Shown: positions 43,703 through 52,360 of the stretch, piece by piece
How the letters are laid out: each line of letters opens with the position of its first letter
Position numbering within the stretch: the stretch's first letter is position 1
Source of the DNA: WJMT01 sp964599635
Lineage (GTDB): Bacteria; Acidobacteriota; Aminicenantia; Aminicenantales; Aminicenantaceae
Reading direction: 5' to 3'
Assembly (NCBI GenBank): GCA_964599635.1
Contig: CAZRGM010000003.1
Location: 1-64,000, forward strand
Length of the DNA: 64,000 nt
Program-made: the position numbers and the translations under genes
The notes under the pieces: model-generated
The model's database searches: none
What the model saw: only the letters and a program-made list of their open reading frames with translations
Told to the model about the DNA's origin: nothing

Positions 43703-44590
43703 ATGATAAAGATGGAATTTTCTTATTATCCAGGATGCACACTCAAGAACTACGGCAAAAATTTTGAAGATTCCGCTTTATTCTCCATGAAACAGCTTGG
43801 AATTGAGGCTCAAGAACTTCCCCGATGGAACTGCTGCGGCACGGTTTATTCTCTCACGACTGATGATCTTATTCATCACGTGGCTCCCATCCGGAACCTC
43901 ATCCGGGTCAAAGAACAAAACTGCCGTAAACTTTTAACTCTCTGTGCCATGTGTTACAACACATTGAAAAGGGCTAATCAACGAGTCAAAGAACACCCTG
44001 AAGATCTAAAAAAAATCAATGATTTCATGGATCAAGAAGAAATCAAGTATCAAGGAGAAGTTGAAGTGCTCCATCTTCTGGAAGTTCTTCAGAATGACGT
44101 TAAACTCGAGAATGTAGCCAAAAAAGTCACTCACCCTCTTAAAGATTTAAAAGTTGCCAGTTATTACGGATGCACACTGGTTCGACCAAAACATATTGGA
44201 TTCGATGATATGGAAAATCCATCTATGATGGATGCCCTCATGTCCGTCTTAGGAGCCCATCCTGTAGAATTCCCTTATAAAACAGAATGTTGCGGAGCTT
44301 ATCAGACTGTGGATCAACAGGATCTGGTGTTGGAGCGAACTTTTCAAATCCTCTTCTTCGCTCAATCCTGCGGCGCTGAAGTCATGGCCGTAAGCTGCCC
44401 TCTTTGTGCCTTCAACCTTGATTACTGCCAGAAAAAAACAATTCAAAATTATCCGGAATTCAAACAAATTCCTATCTTTTACTTCACTCAACTTCTAGCC
44501 ATATCTCTTGGCTGCTCTGAAAAAAGCCTGAAACTGGATCTCCATCATATAGACCCCAAACAAATTTTAAAGAAAAAGGGATTGATTTGA
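43703..44590 (+). CDS. hdrB: HdrB-like CCG-domain subunit
   Basis: A 295-residue protein with two CCG domains, each carrying a cysteine-rich motif. The first is YYPGCTLKNYG, WNCCGTVY and CAMCYNTL; the second is YYGCTLVRP, TECCGAY and CPLCAFNLDY. In HdrB these hold the non-cubane 4Fe-4S clusters that reduce a disulphide. In bacteria without coenzyme M/B the physiological substrate is unknown. It starts 41 bases after hdrC; AAAAAGGA precedes the ATG, with an alternative ATG three codons later. Confidence 0.88.
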   Translation: MIKMEFSYYPGCTLKNYGKNFEDSALFSMKQLGIEAQELPRWNCCGTVYSLTTDDLIHHVAPIRNLIRVKEQNCRKLLTLCAMCYNTLKRANQRVKEHPEDLKKINDFMDQEEIKYQGEVEVLHLLEVLQNDVKLENVAKKVTHPLKDLKVASYYGCTLVRPKHIGFDDMENPSMMDALMSVLGAHPVEFPYKTECCGAYQTVDQQDLVLERTFQILFFAQSCGAEVMAVSCPLCAFNLDYCQKKTIQNYPEFKQIPIFYFTQLLAISLGCSEKSLKLDLHHIDPKQILKKKGLI

Positions 44591-44597
44591 GGTAAAA

Positions 44598-44873
44598 ATG
44601 GCTTATTTTGGCAATTTAAAACCCATCAAAGGTGAAATCCACCTTGAAAAAAACAGGTGTAAAGGATGCGGATTCTGCGTTGAATATTGTCCCAGAGAAG
44701 TGCTTGAACTCTCTGATGAGTTTAATGAAAGGGGGTATCATCTGCCTTTTGTTAAAAATGGAGAAGACTGCTGTTACTGCCAGCTCTGCGAGACAATATG
44801 CCCTGAATTTGCCCTCTTTGTGACCATCGAGAAGGAGGAGGATTTTGGTGAGAAAATCGACAGCAGATCCTAA
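44598..44873 (+). CDS. korD: 2-oxoacid:ferredoxin oxidoreductase ferredoxin-like (delta) subunit
   Basis: A 91-residue protein with two ferredoxin-type clusters (CKGCGFCVEYCP near 21-32, CCYCQLCETICP near 54-65). Size and position before the alpha subunit match the delta (KorD/PorD) subunit of 2-oxoacid ferredoxin oxidoreductases. It ends with a hydrophilic tail whose last 29 bases overlap the start of the alpha gene, so translation is coupled. Confidence 0.87.
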   Translation: MAYFGNLKPIKGEIHLEKNRCKGCGFCVEYCPREVLELSDEFNERGYHLPFVKNGEDCCYCQLCETICPEFALFVTIEKEEDFGEKIDSRS

Positions 44874-46014
44874 AGGTGTTTTAACCGGATCCCACTTTAT
44901 GGACGGAGACTATGCATTGGCTGAAGGAGCTCTTTCCGCTGGATGCCGTTATTTCGGAGGCTATCCTATAACTCCATCCACGGAGACTGCTGAAAGGTTT
45001 TCTGAACGAATTCCCTTGGTTGGTGGAGTCTTCATCCAAATGGAAGATGAGCTTGGATCCATGGCCTCCTTAATCGGAGCTTCCTGGGGAGGATTGAAAG
45101 CCATGACCGTGACTTCCGGCCCTGGATTTTCCTTGATGCAGGAAAACATCGGACTAGCCTGCATGATGGAAACACCTCTTGTTATCGCCAATGTCCAGAG
45201 AGGAGGGCCTTCTACAGGTCTCCCTACTCTAACCAGTCAGCAAGATATGATGCAGGCCCGATGGGGCTCTCATGGGGATTATGAAATCATTGCCTTATCA
45301 CCTGATTCTCCGCAGGAGTGTTTTGACCTGGCTATTGAAGCATTTAATCTTTCAGAGATCTATCGAGTCCCTGTTTTTATTATGACAGATGAATGTGTGG
45401 GACACATGCATGAAAGAGTGGTCATTCCCCCAGCCGAAGAAATCGAAATCATCGAAAGAAAATGGTATCAAGGGCCTAAAGACAAATATCTGCCCTACAA
45501 GCCCGACTCTGATGGAATCCCTTTCATGGTTAAAGCAGGCGAAGGATACCACTTTCACAGCACCGGACTCACCCATGACAAAAGAGGCTACCCTTCAATC
45601 AATGCCCAATGCCAGAAAGCCAATGTCCAGCATTTGATTGATAAGATTAAAAATAATGCTGATCAAATCATCAAAATCGAAGAGGATCAAACAAATGACG
45701 CTGAAGTCGTTGTTCTCTCTTATGGAATCACCTCAAGAGTCAGCATAAAAGCGGTCCAAAAAGCCAGAAAAGCAGGGATTAAAACAGGCACGGTTCGTCT
45801 TATAACCGTATGGCCTTTCCCGGAAAAAAAGGTCGAAGAATTAGCTAAAAAAGTTAAAGCCATTGTCGTTCCTGAAATCAATTCCGGACAAGTTTTTCTA
45901 GAAGTGGACCGGTGTGCCCGAAACAACTGCCGGATCATTAGCGTCCCTCACCTGGGTGGCTGGGTCCATAATCCTGATGATATCTTTCTAGCCATCAAGG
46001 AGGCTGCTCAATGA
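44845..46014 (+). CDS. korA: 2-oxoglutarate (2-oxoacid):ferredoxin oxidoreductase alpha subunit
   Basis: A 389-residue subunit. Motifs are FMDGDYALAEGALSAGCRYFG (shown in two parts: FMDGDYALAEG, ALSAGCRYFG), GYPITPSTET, EDELGSMASLIGASWGG and TSGPGFSLMQENIGLA, all typical of the alpha/domain I-II subunit. Translation starts at TTG 44845 or GTG 44848, both served by the GAAGGAGGAGG sequence upstream. It oxidises a 2-oxoacid, with thiamine diphosphate in the beta subunit, to the acyl-CoA and reduced ferredoxin. 2-oxoglutarate is the most likely substrate by family, but branched-chain 2-oxoacids are possible. Confidence 0.88.
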   Translation: MVRKSTADPKGVLTGSHFMDGDYALAEGALSAGCRYFGGYPITPSTETAERFSERIPLVGGVFIQMEDELGSMASLIGASWGGLKAMTVTSGPGFSLMQENIGLACMMETPLVIANVQRGGPSTGLPTLTSQQDMMQARWGSHGDYEIIALSPDSPQECFDLAIEAFNLSEIYRVPVFIMTDECVGHMHERVVIPPAEEIEIIERKWYQGPKDKYLPYKPDSDGIPFMVKAGEGYHFHSTGLTHDKRGYPSINAQCQKANVQHLIDKIKNNADQIIKIEEDQTNDAEVVVLSYGITSRVSIKAVQKARKAGIKTGTVRLITVWPFPEKKVEELAKKVKAIVVPEINSGQVFLEVDRCARNNCRIISVPHLGGWVHNPDDIFLAIKEAAQ

Positions 46015-46868
46015 TGGAAACTCAGCTTCTCAAAAATCCGGTTGAAGACATATTAAGAACCGATCGAATACCCCATATTTGGTGTCCTGGATGCGGCATT
46101 GGAATCGTGGTCACTTCTTTCGCCGAAGCTTTAAGAAAAGAACAAATTAATTTAAACAAAATTGTGGTTGTATCAGGCATTGGATGCACGGGGAGAGTTG
46201 CCGGTTATCTAAAATTAGACTCGTTTCATACAACTCATGGGAGAGCCATTCCGTTTGCGACAGGACTTAAACTTGCAAACCCGAAAATAAAAGTGGTTGT
46301 GTTCAGCGGAGACGGTGACATCGCTGGGATAGGAGGAAATCACCTCATCCATGCGGCCAGAAGAAACATGGACATGGTGGTCTTATGCCTCAATAATTTT
46401 AATTATGCCATGACCGGGGGCCAGGTTGCCGCAACCACTCCCTTAGAGGCCAATGCTTCCACCGCTCCTTTTGGAAACTTCGAATATCCATTTAATCTTC
46501 CCTATCTTGTTGAAGCGGCTGGAGCCACCTACGTTGCCAGATGGACCGCCTTGCATTTAAGGCGGGTAACCAAGTCTATCCAGGAAGCTCTCAGAAAAAG
46601 AGGCTTCTCTTTTATCGAAGTGATCACTCCCTGTACCACACTTTATGCCAGAAGAAACCGACTTGGGGACGGCCTTAATCTGCTTAAATATTATTATGAA
46701 AACTCTGAAATCCAACACAAGGCTCCCACAAAAGATCTTGAAATTAAATATCAAGGAAAACTTATTGTCGGTAAGTTTGTGGATAAAGAAAAACCCACCT
46801 TTCTGGAGTCCATGAACAAACACCTTTCTCATGTGCTTGGAGAACAATATCGGCCCTATGGGGAATAA
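46011..46868 (+). CDS. korB: 2-oxoglutarate (2-oxoacid):ferredoxin oxidoreductase beta subunit
   Basis: A 285-residue thiamine-diphosphate-binding subunit. WCPGCGIGIV near residue 24-33, SGIGCTGR near 55, and the TPP motif GDGDIAGIGGNH followed by NNFNYAMTGGQ are clear. Start and stop of the alpha gene overlap in an ATGA. The gamma subunit (KorC), which usually follows, is missing: the next gene, two bases downstream, is hdrA. Confidence 0.9.
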   Translation: MMETQLLKNPVEDILRTDRIPHIWCPGCGIGIVVTSFAEALRKEQINLNKIVVVSGIGCTGRVAGYLKLDSFHTTHGRAIPFATGLKLANPKIKVVVFSGDGDIAGIGGNHLIHAARRNMDMVVLCLNNFNYAMTGGQVAATTPLEANASTAPFGNFEYPFNLPYLVEAAGATYVARWTALHLRRVTKSIQEALRKRGFSFIEVITPCTTLYARRNRLGDGLNLLKYYYENSEIQHKAPTKDLEIKYQGKLIVGKFVDKEKPTFLESMNKHLSHVLGEQYRPYGE

Positions 46869-46870
46869 AA

Positions 46871-48826
46871 ATGAAAAAACGAATCGGAGTCTTTATATGC
46901 CACTGCGGAATAAACATAGCCGGTATCGTCGATGTCAAAAACATCGCCAAAGAACTCTCTACATATGAAGGAGTAGTCCATTCTGAAGATTATGTGTATA
47001 TGTGTTCGGATCCCGGGCAAAAACTGATTGGAAATTCCATAAAAGAACACCAGCTGGACAGTGTTGTGGTCGCCTGCTGCTCCCCGAATCTGCATGAATC
47101 CACATTTCGAAATGTATCACAATCCAGCGGCCTTAATCCTTATCAATGTGAAATCGCGAATATAAGAGAACAATGCAGTTGGGTTCATAAAGACAAAGAA
47201 AAAGCAACTCAAAAAGCAAAAAGAATCGTGAAAAGTATTGTCAACAAAGTCGCTCAAAATGAATCTCTTGAATCCATAACAGTTCCGGTCACAAAAAAGG
47301 CTCTTGTCATAGGAGGGGGGATATCTGGTATTCAAGCCGCTCTTGACATAGCGAATGGGGGGCATGACGTGATTCTTGTGGAAAAATCACCCTCCGTCGG
47401 CGGCCATATGATTCAGCTCTCGGAGACCTTCCCTACTCTGGACTGCTCCCAGTGTATCATGACCCCTAAAATGGTTGAAGTTTCTAGACACCCGAAAATC
47501 AGACTTATGACCACCAGTGAAGTTCAGGATGTTTCTGGATTTATTGGCAATTTTAAAGTCAAAATATTAAAAAAGCCCACTTATGTGAACCCGGATGCGT
47601 GCACTTTATGTGATGAATGCACAAAAGTATGCCCGGTCATCACCTCCAATGAATTTGACGAAGGATTAACCCTCAGAAAAGCCATTTATATCCCATTCCC
47701 CCAGGCTATTCCTGCGTCCTACACCATTGACGACAACTCTTGTCCAGGATTTTTCCCCATTGCCTGCGGCAAATGTGCTGATGTCTGTGAGCCCAATGCG
47801 ATTGACTTTGACATGAAACCAGAGGTTGTTGAAGAAGAGGTCGGAGCTATTGTCGTGGCTACAGGCTATGACTTATACGGCAAAAACAAGATAGCTGAAT
47901 ATGGTTATGGAAAGCACCCTGATGTCTTAGACGGACTCCAATTTGAAAGGCTCTTATCTGCCTCAGGGCCCACCTCAGGAAATATCTTAAGACCTTCTGA
48001 TCATAAAGAACCTAAGGAAGTGGTGTTTATCCAATGCTGCGGTTCAAGAGACCCTGAGAGCCATAAACCCTACTGTTCAAAAATTTGCTGTATGGTTACG
48101 GCAAAGCATGCCATGCTTTACAAAGAGCATGTTCCCGATGGCCAAGCTTACGTCTTTTATATCGATATTAGATCAGGTGGTAAAAATTACGAAGAATTTG
48201 TTCAGAGAGCTGTTGAAGAAAAAGGTGTCCTTTATCTAAGGGGAAAGGTATCCAAAATCTTCCAACAAAACGGAAAAATCACAGTCTGGGGAGCAGATAC
48301 TTTAGCTGGACGAGACATAGAAATCCATGCCGATATGGTGGTTCTAGCCATGGCTATCATCCCTTCCAGAGAAACAGAAGAACTTGCTAGGAAGCTAAAA
48401 ATCGGCCTAGATAAAGACGGATTTCTTGCTGAAGCCCATCCAAAACTCAGACCCGTTGAAAGTGTCACTGGAGGATTATTTGTTGCTGGAGCAGGTCAGT
48501 CTCCCAAAGATATTCCAGAAGCTGTTGCCCAGGCAAGCGGGGCCGCAAGTAAGGTCCAAGCCATGTTTTCTTCAAATGAAATCCATCAGGAACCCATGGT
48601 GGCTTCAGTGAATGAAGAATTGTGCAGTGGTTGCAAACTGTGCATTCCCACTTGTCCTTATGAAGCCCGAATTTATGATGAAAACAAAAGAATTGTGACA
48701 GTCAATGAAGTCCTGTGTGAAGGCTGCGGCACATGCGTTGCGGCTTGTCCATCCGGTGCTTCTCAGCAAAAGAATTTTACAGACAATCAAATATATTCCA
48801 TGCTCGATTCCATGCTCCAAGGATGA
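46871..48826 (+). CDS. hdrA: HdrA-like flavin and iron-sulphur subunit
   Basis: A 651-residue flavoprotein, the electron-splitting core of heterodisulphide-reductase complexes. The N-terminal domain begins CHCGINIAG. The FAD Rossmann motif GGGISGIQAALD lies near 147-158, followed by SVGGHMIQLSETFPTLDCS, the HdrA-specific cysteine insert. Two extra ferredoxin-type motifs (CTLCDECTKVCP, CGKCADVCEP) lie in the middle and two (CSGCKLCIPTCP, CEGCGTCVAACP) at the C-terminus. It probably couples ferredoxin from the adjacent Kor enzyme with a second electron partner through HdrCB. No MvhD or FloxA-type partner is present here. Confidence 0.9.
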   Translation: MKKRIGVFICHCGINIAGIVDVKNIAKELSTYEGVVHSEDYVYMCSDPGQKLIGNSIKEHQLDSVVVACCSPNLHESTFRNVSQSSGLNPYQCEIANIREQCSWVHKDKEKATQKAKRIVKSIVNKVAQNESLESITVPVTKKALVIGGGISGIQAALDIANGGHDVILVEKSPSVGGHMIQLSETFPTLDCSQCIMTPKMVEVSRHPKIRLMTTSEVQDVSGFIGNFKVKILKKPTYVNPDACTLCDECTKVCPVITSNEFDEGLTLRKAIYIPFPQAIPASYTIDDNSCPGFFPIACGKCADVCEPNAIDFDMKPEVVEEEVGAIVVATGYDLYGKNKIAEYGYGKHPDVLDGLQFERLLSASGPTSGNILRPSDHKEPKEVVFIQCCGSRDPESHKPYCSKICCMVTAKHAMLYKEHVPDGQAYVFYIDIRSGGKNYEEFVQRAVEEKGVLYLRGKVSKIFQQNGKITVWGADTLAGRDIEIHADMVVLAMAIIPSRETEELARKLKIGLDKDGFLAEAHPKLRPVESVTGGLFVAGAGQSPKDIPEAVAQASGAASKVQAMFSSNEIHQEPMVASVNEELCSGCKLCIPTCPYEARIYDENKRIVTVNEVLCEGCGTCVAACPSGASQQKNFTDNQIYSMLDSMLQG

Positions 48827-48854
48827 TAAAAAGAAGCACTTTGTCTCCTCTTAA

Positions 48855-50189
48855 TCATTTTCCCCCTATCTGCATTCCCTTTATCCGGAATGTAGGGGCT
48901 GTGAATGATTGATTCAAATCCAAATCATTTCCGAGCATATCCAAGCTTTTCAGCATTTCAAAAGCAGTCCCAGCAATCGTGATTCCCTTCACAGGAAAGG
49001 CTGCTTTTCCGTTTTCAATCCAGAATCCTGAGGCTCCTCCGCTGAAATGACCGTTGACGGGATTGATGCCGTATCCAGTCACACCTTTAAGCCACAGTCC
49101 TTTCTGAGTTGACTGAATGATTTCCTTTTGGGGTATCTCTCCGTTAGCCATAAAGAAATTATGAGGTCCTATTCTTGGAATCGACCGGTACCCGCCCCGG
49201 CTGGCATTCCCCGTGCTTACGGTTCCGGCCCTTTTTGCAGCAATTGTGTTGTACATAAATCCTTTGAGCACACCTTTTTCAACAATAATTCTTTTCTGAG
49301 TGGGAACTCCTTCTCCGTCAAAAGGCTGACTCCCTAATCCTTTGGCCCGTGTTCCGTCATCAATGAGGGTAATCAGCTCTGAACCGATTTTTTCATCCAT
49401 TTTGTCTCCCAGAAAACTAGCACCCTGAAGCACCCGCTCTCCATTCACCCCGGACAAAATCCCGCCGAGGAGAGCTCTGGAGACGTCCGGATCAAATATG
49501 ACATCCGCTATCTGCGTTTTGACCATTCTTGGATCCAGCATTTCATAGGCATCTCTGGCTGCTTTCTCAGCCACTTCCTGGGGGGACTTTAAATCTCTAA
49601 AAAACCTTCGGGTACAATATTCACCTCCGGAAGACTTCTGTTCTCCTTTCTCAGCTACTACATACACACCAAAACTGCACAGGGATACTTTAAAGGATTT
49701 AGAGAGACCATTCGAATTGGCAAGGAAAACCTCATTTTCTGACTCCGAAAAACCCGACCCTCCACTTTTGGTGATTCTCTCATCACTCATCGCTATTTCC
49801 TCAACCTGCTTGGCAATTTTTATCTTCTCATCCATGGAAACTTGACTTATCTCCGGATCATAAAGGCCTTTGACCTCTGTCACTCCTTTTTCTGAAGGAA
49901 AAGTATTGTTTTCATCTGGTGTGGTGGATCCCGCAAAGCTAACCGCTCTAGTCAGGGTGTCTTCAAGCGCTTTTTCTGACATATCATTACAGTATGAAAA
50001 AGCCATAGCCTTATTTTTTAACACACGAAAGCCCACTCCATTTGAAGAGGATTCCTCCACAGTTTCAATATTTCCATTCCTCACTTCGACACTCATATGC
50101 CGGGATGACTCAATAAACACTTCTGAAGAGTCAGCCCCCTTTTCCAAACATTTTTTCACTAAGCTTTCAGCTAATTCTTTTTTCCCCAT
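48855..50189 (-). CDS. pmbA: TldE/PmbA-type partner protein
   Basis: A 444-residue protein of the TldD/TldE family, lacking a HExxxH zinc motif. It is the non-catalytic partner that shapes the protease chamber with TldD. GLWLKGVTGYGINPVNGHFSGGASG near 387 (given in part: GYGINPVNGHFSGGASGF), NRRNxxx-free C-terminus and the N-terminal SLVKKCLEKGADSSEVFIES are typical. There is no signal peptide. The start lies two bases after the TldD stop, with AAGGAG before it, so the two are made together. Confidence 0.87.
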   Translation of the reverse strand: MGKKELAESLVKKCLEKGADSSEVFIESSRHMSVEVRNGNIETVEESSSNGVGFRVLKNKAMAFSYCNDMSEKALEDTLTRAVSFAGSTTPDENNTFPSEKGVTEVKGLYDPEISQVSMDEKIKIAKQVEEIAMSDERITKSGGSGFSESENEVFLANSNGLSKSFKVSLCSFGVYVVAEKGEQKSSGGEYCTRRFFRDLKSPQEVAEKAARDAYEMLDPRMVKTQIADVIFDPDVSRALLGGILSGVNGERVLQGASFLGDKMDEKIGSELITLIDDGTRAKGLGSQPFDGEGVPTQKRIIVEKGVLKGFMYNTIAAKRAGTVSTGNASRGGYRSIPRIGPHNFFMANGEIPQKEIIQSTQKGLWLKGVTGYGINPVNGHFSGGASGFWIENGKAAFPVKGITIAGTAFEMLKSLDMLGNDLDLNQSFTAPTFRIKGMQIGGK

Positions 50190-50191
50190 TT

Positions 50192-51730
50192 TTAACTCCT
50201 TGACCGGCTTCCGCCAACGTTAATGCTTCGGATCCTTACGGTAGGCTGGCCAACTGTAACTTCACAAGATTGGCCTCCTTTGCCGCATATGCCGGGTCCA
50301 AATCCCAAATCATCTCCAACCGCATCAATATTGGAGATAATATCCAGGCAGTTCCCTATCAATGTGGCTCCTTTAACTGGAGTTGTTTTTCTGCCGTTTT
50401 CTATGAGATAGGCTTCCCGGCAGGTAAAATTAAAGACTCCCGTCGTAGGATTCACGCTTCCTCCGCTTAAACTCTGCACATAGAGCCCTTGTTCGGTAGA
50501 ACTCAAAATATCTTCAGGTTTATCACTCCCTCTTTCAATAAAAGTATTGGTCATTCTGGGAATAGGAATATGTCTGAAACTCTCTCGTCTTCCATTACCC
50601 GTTCTCTCCTTTTGGATCTGCTTGGCAGAGAGAATGTCAGTCATATACTTCTCCAGCACTCCCTTTTTGATCAGCACATTCCGCTTCATTTGGGTTCCCT
50701 CATCATCGAAATTAGTGGTTCCTCTCATGTTAGGAAGGCTTCCATCATCTACCATGGTGAAAACATCACTCGCCACTTTTTGACCCATCTTCCCTGTAAA
50801 AACTCCGATCTCTTTGGCAATATTATCAGCCTCTAAAGGATGCCCCACGGCCTCATGGACTAGGACTCCTCCCCAACCGTTCTCCATCACCACGTCCATG
50901 ATTCCAGCTGGACAATCTCCTGCTTCCAGCATAACTACCGACTCCCGGGCAGCTGTTCGAGCCACATCCTCAGGTTTATACTGATCAAACATCTCAAATC
51001 CCATGTGTTTGCTGAGTCTTTCTCTTCCCATATGTCTGGTATTGTTCCCGACCCCCAGTGTCTGAACGATAAAAAACATAAGAGGAAGCTCATCACTTAA
51101 ATAAAGGCCCTCACTGTTGGCAATAGTCCTTCCTCTGACCTCATCATAATAACTCACACTAACCATTTTGATTTTAGGATCATAATCAAGCGCTGCTTGA
51201 TGGGCCCTGTTCATGACATCTATTCTTTTTTGATCAGCCACCTCTCCCAGCGGAACTTTAACAGTTATATAGGAAGGTCTTTCTTCAGATTGAATATGGA
51301 TAGGTTGAATCGTTTTTGAACCAGCCGCTACATAAGAGGCAACCTGAGCGGCATTGAGCAGCTTCTCTTCAGTGACCTCATCCATATAGGCAAAGCCTGT
51401 TTTATCTCCTGAGATGACTCTGACTCCCGCTCCCTGACTCACTCCAAACACTCCGCTCTTAAATTTGTTTTCTTCAAGCAATATCTCTCGTGAAATCCGG
51501 TGCTCGACATAGACATCAGCAAATTCTCCGCCCCTCTCAAGGGCTTTCCGGATGGTTTTATCTAACATTTCCTTCTCAATGCTTAAAACCGCTTTTTCTG
51601 ATTGAGTCCCCTGACAGGATAGGAGACTCATCAGGGAGGGCACCGCCACCAGAGCTGCACCTCCTTTAAGACTCAATTCAAGAAATTTTCTTCGGGGGAT
51701 ATCCCCTACAAAATAACCTTTCATGCTCAT
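50192..51730 (-). CDS. tldD: TldD-type metalloprotease with Tat/lipoprotein signal
   Basis: A 512-residue protease. The zinc motif is VLVHEAVGHPLEADN near 289 (HExxxH). With its partner it degrades unfolded or modified peptides through a narrow channel. Unusually, the N-terminus reads IPRRKFLELSLKGG followed by ALVAVPSLMSLLSCQG, a twin-arginine-like motif with a hydrophobic core and a lipobox Cys, predicting export as a folded lipoprotein. Cytoplasmic TldD lacks this. The SSGGSVNPTTGVFN-like C-terminal signature is SLSGGSVNPTTGVFN. If exported, its partner, which has no signal, would have to be piggy-backed or act elsewhere. Confidence 0.87.
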   Translation of the reverse strand: MSMKGYFVGDIPRRKFLELSLKGGAALVAVPSLMSLLSCQGTQSEKAVLSIEKEMLDKTIRKALERGGEFADVYVEHRISREILLEENKFKSGVFGVSQGAGVRVISGDKTGFAYMDEVTEEKLLNAAQVASYVAAGSKTIQPIHIQSEERPSYITVKVPLGEVADQKRIDVMNRAHQAALDYDPKIKMVSVSYYDEVRGRTIANSEGLYLSDELPLMFFIVQTLGVGNNTRHMGRERLSKHMGFEMFDQYKPEDVARTAARESVVMLEAGDCPAGIMDVVMENGWGGVLVHEAVGHPLEADNIAKEIGVFTGKMGQKVASDVFTMVDDGSLPNMRGTTNFDDEGTQMKRNVLIKKGVLEKYMTDILSAKQIQKERTGNGRRESFRHIPIPRMTNTFIERGSDKPEDILSSTEQGLYVQSLSGGSVNPTTGVFNFTCREAYLIENGRKTTPVKGATLIGNCLDIISNIDAVGDDLGFGPGICGKGGQSCEVTVGQPTVRIRSINVGGSRSRS

Positions 51731-51798
51731 TTTTGACCTCTCCCATATTTTTTTAACTTTAAAACTATTTTAAATTCGTGACTCACAAATATCAAACT

Positions 51799-51984
51799 GA
51801 AATTCAGGTATGGCTTGCGCTCCGTTCGGATTTTTAACGCCATTCTTCTTCGTTTTTCTCGGCTCCTGCGTAACTCCCCCCGTCCGTGGGTCAAACATAC
51901 TCGGAGCCCGGCTTCGCCGGTTTCCCTCGAAAAACTCATCAGAAGGCTAAATCTTCAATGTCGCTTCAGTCACACCTGAATTTC
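51799..51984. repeat. Possible MITE-like element with 11-bp terminal inverted repeats
   Basis: GAAATTCAGGT at 51799-51809 is exactly repeated in reverse at 51974-51984 (ACCTGAATTTC). Similarity extends inward with mismatches. The inside is GC-rich and contains a CCCGGCTTCGCCGG-type hairpin near 51906. A coding role is unlikely. Confidence 0.4.
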
Positions 51985-52043
51985 CTAAAGCGTGCGTTAT
52001 TCATGTATGAAATATCCAACCTAGATTGTTCAAGAGTCGAGAT

Positions 52044-52097
52044 TGATCATGATAAATCTGTATGAAAAGGTATACAGATTTTATGAATGATCCAGAT
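52044..52097. repeat. Duplicated hairpin module, copy 1
   Basis: It starts TGATCATGATAAATCTGTAT. The internal hairpin is AAATCTGTAT (52054-52063) paired with ATACAGATTT (52072-52081), and it ends with TGAATGATCCAGAT. The second copy, 262 bases away, differs at only a few positions. Confidence 0.65.
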
Positions 52098-52305
52098 ATT
52101 CCTGGGCTATTCACGAGCTGAGGTTGCGGAAGATGCAAGGCGCAGGGTATGAAGCTGTGGTCCTTCACCGCGAATGCCTGCAACGAAGCAGATGCCGAAA
52201 GATCAGCTCGCCTGAAAGGTAAAATCTGTATGCATAAAATTGTTTTCATAACAACAATAGACACAAAAATTTCTCTTTTTCAATAAAGAATAAATCTATT
52301 CTGAC

Positions 52306-52360
52306 TGATCATGATAAATCTGTATGAAAAGATATACAGATTTCATGAATAGTCCAGGAT
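52306..52360. repeat. Duplicated hairpin module, copy 2
   Basis: It has the same order as copy 1. The hairpin arms are at 52316-52325 and 52334-52343, followed by CATGAATAGTCCAGGAT. It overlaps the stop codon and last residues of the beta-CASP nuclease gene (minus strand). Confidence 0.65.

Larger units (their letters stand above)
51731..52342. other. Gene-free repeat-rich intergenic region
   Basis: No credible gene in 612 bases. It contains a 186-bp element bounded by inverted repeats (51799-51984), a 54-bp duplicated hairpin module (52044-52097 and 52306-52360), and a GC-rich island at about 52127-52210. It also has several partial copies of the dispersed TGAATA-type motif (52084-52126 as an inverted pair). 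The region appears to be a landing site for small mobile repeats. Confidence 0.55.

Noticed and set aside
51727..51939. 70-residue minus-strand open frame
   Set aside because: It lies inside an inverted-repeat element with strong hairpins, has arginine-rich low-complexity content and no ribosome binding site. Judged a chance frame in a repeat.
52001..52264. 87-residue minus-strand open frame
   Set aside because: It runs through the duplicated hairpin and the GC-rich island with no start signal or domain. Non-coding.
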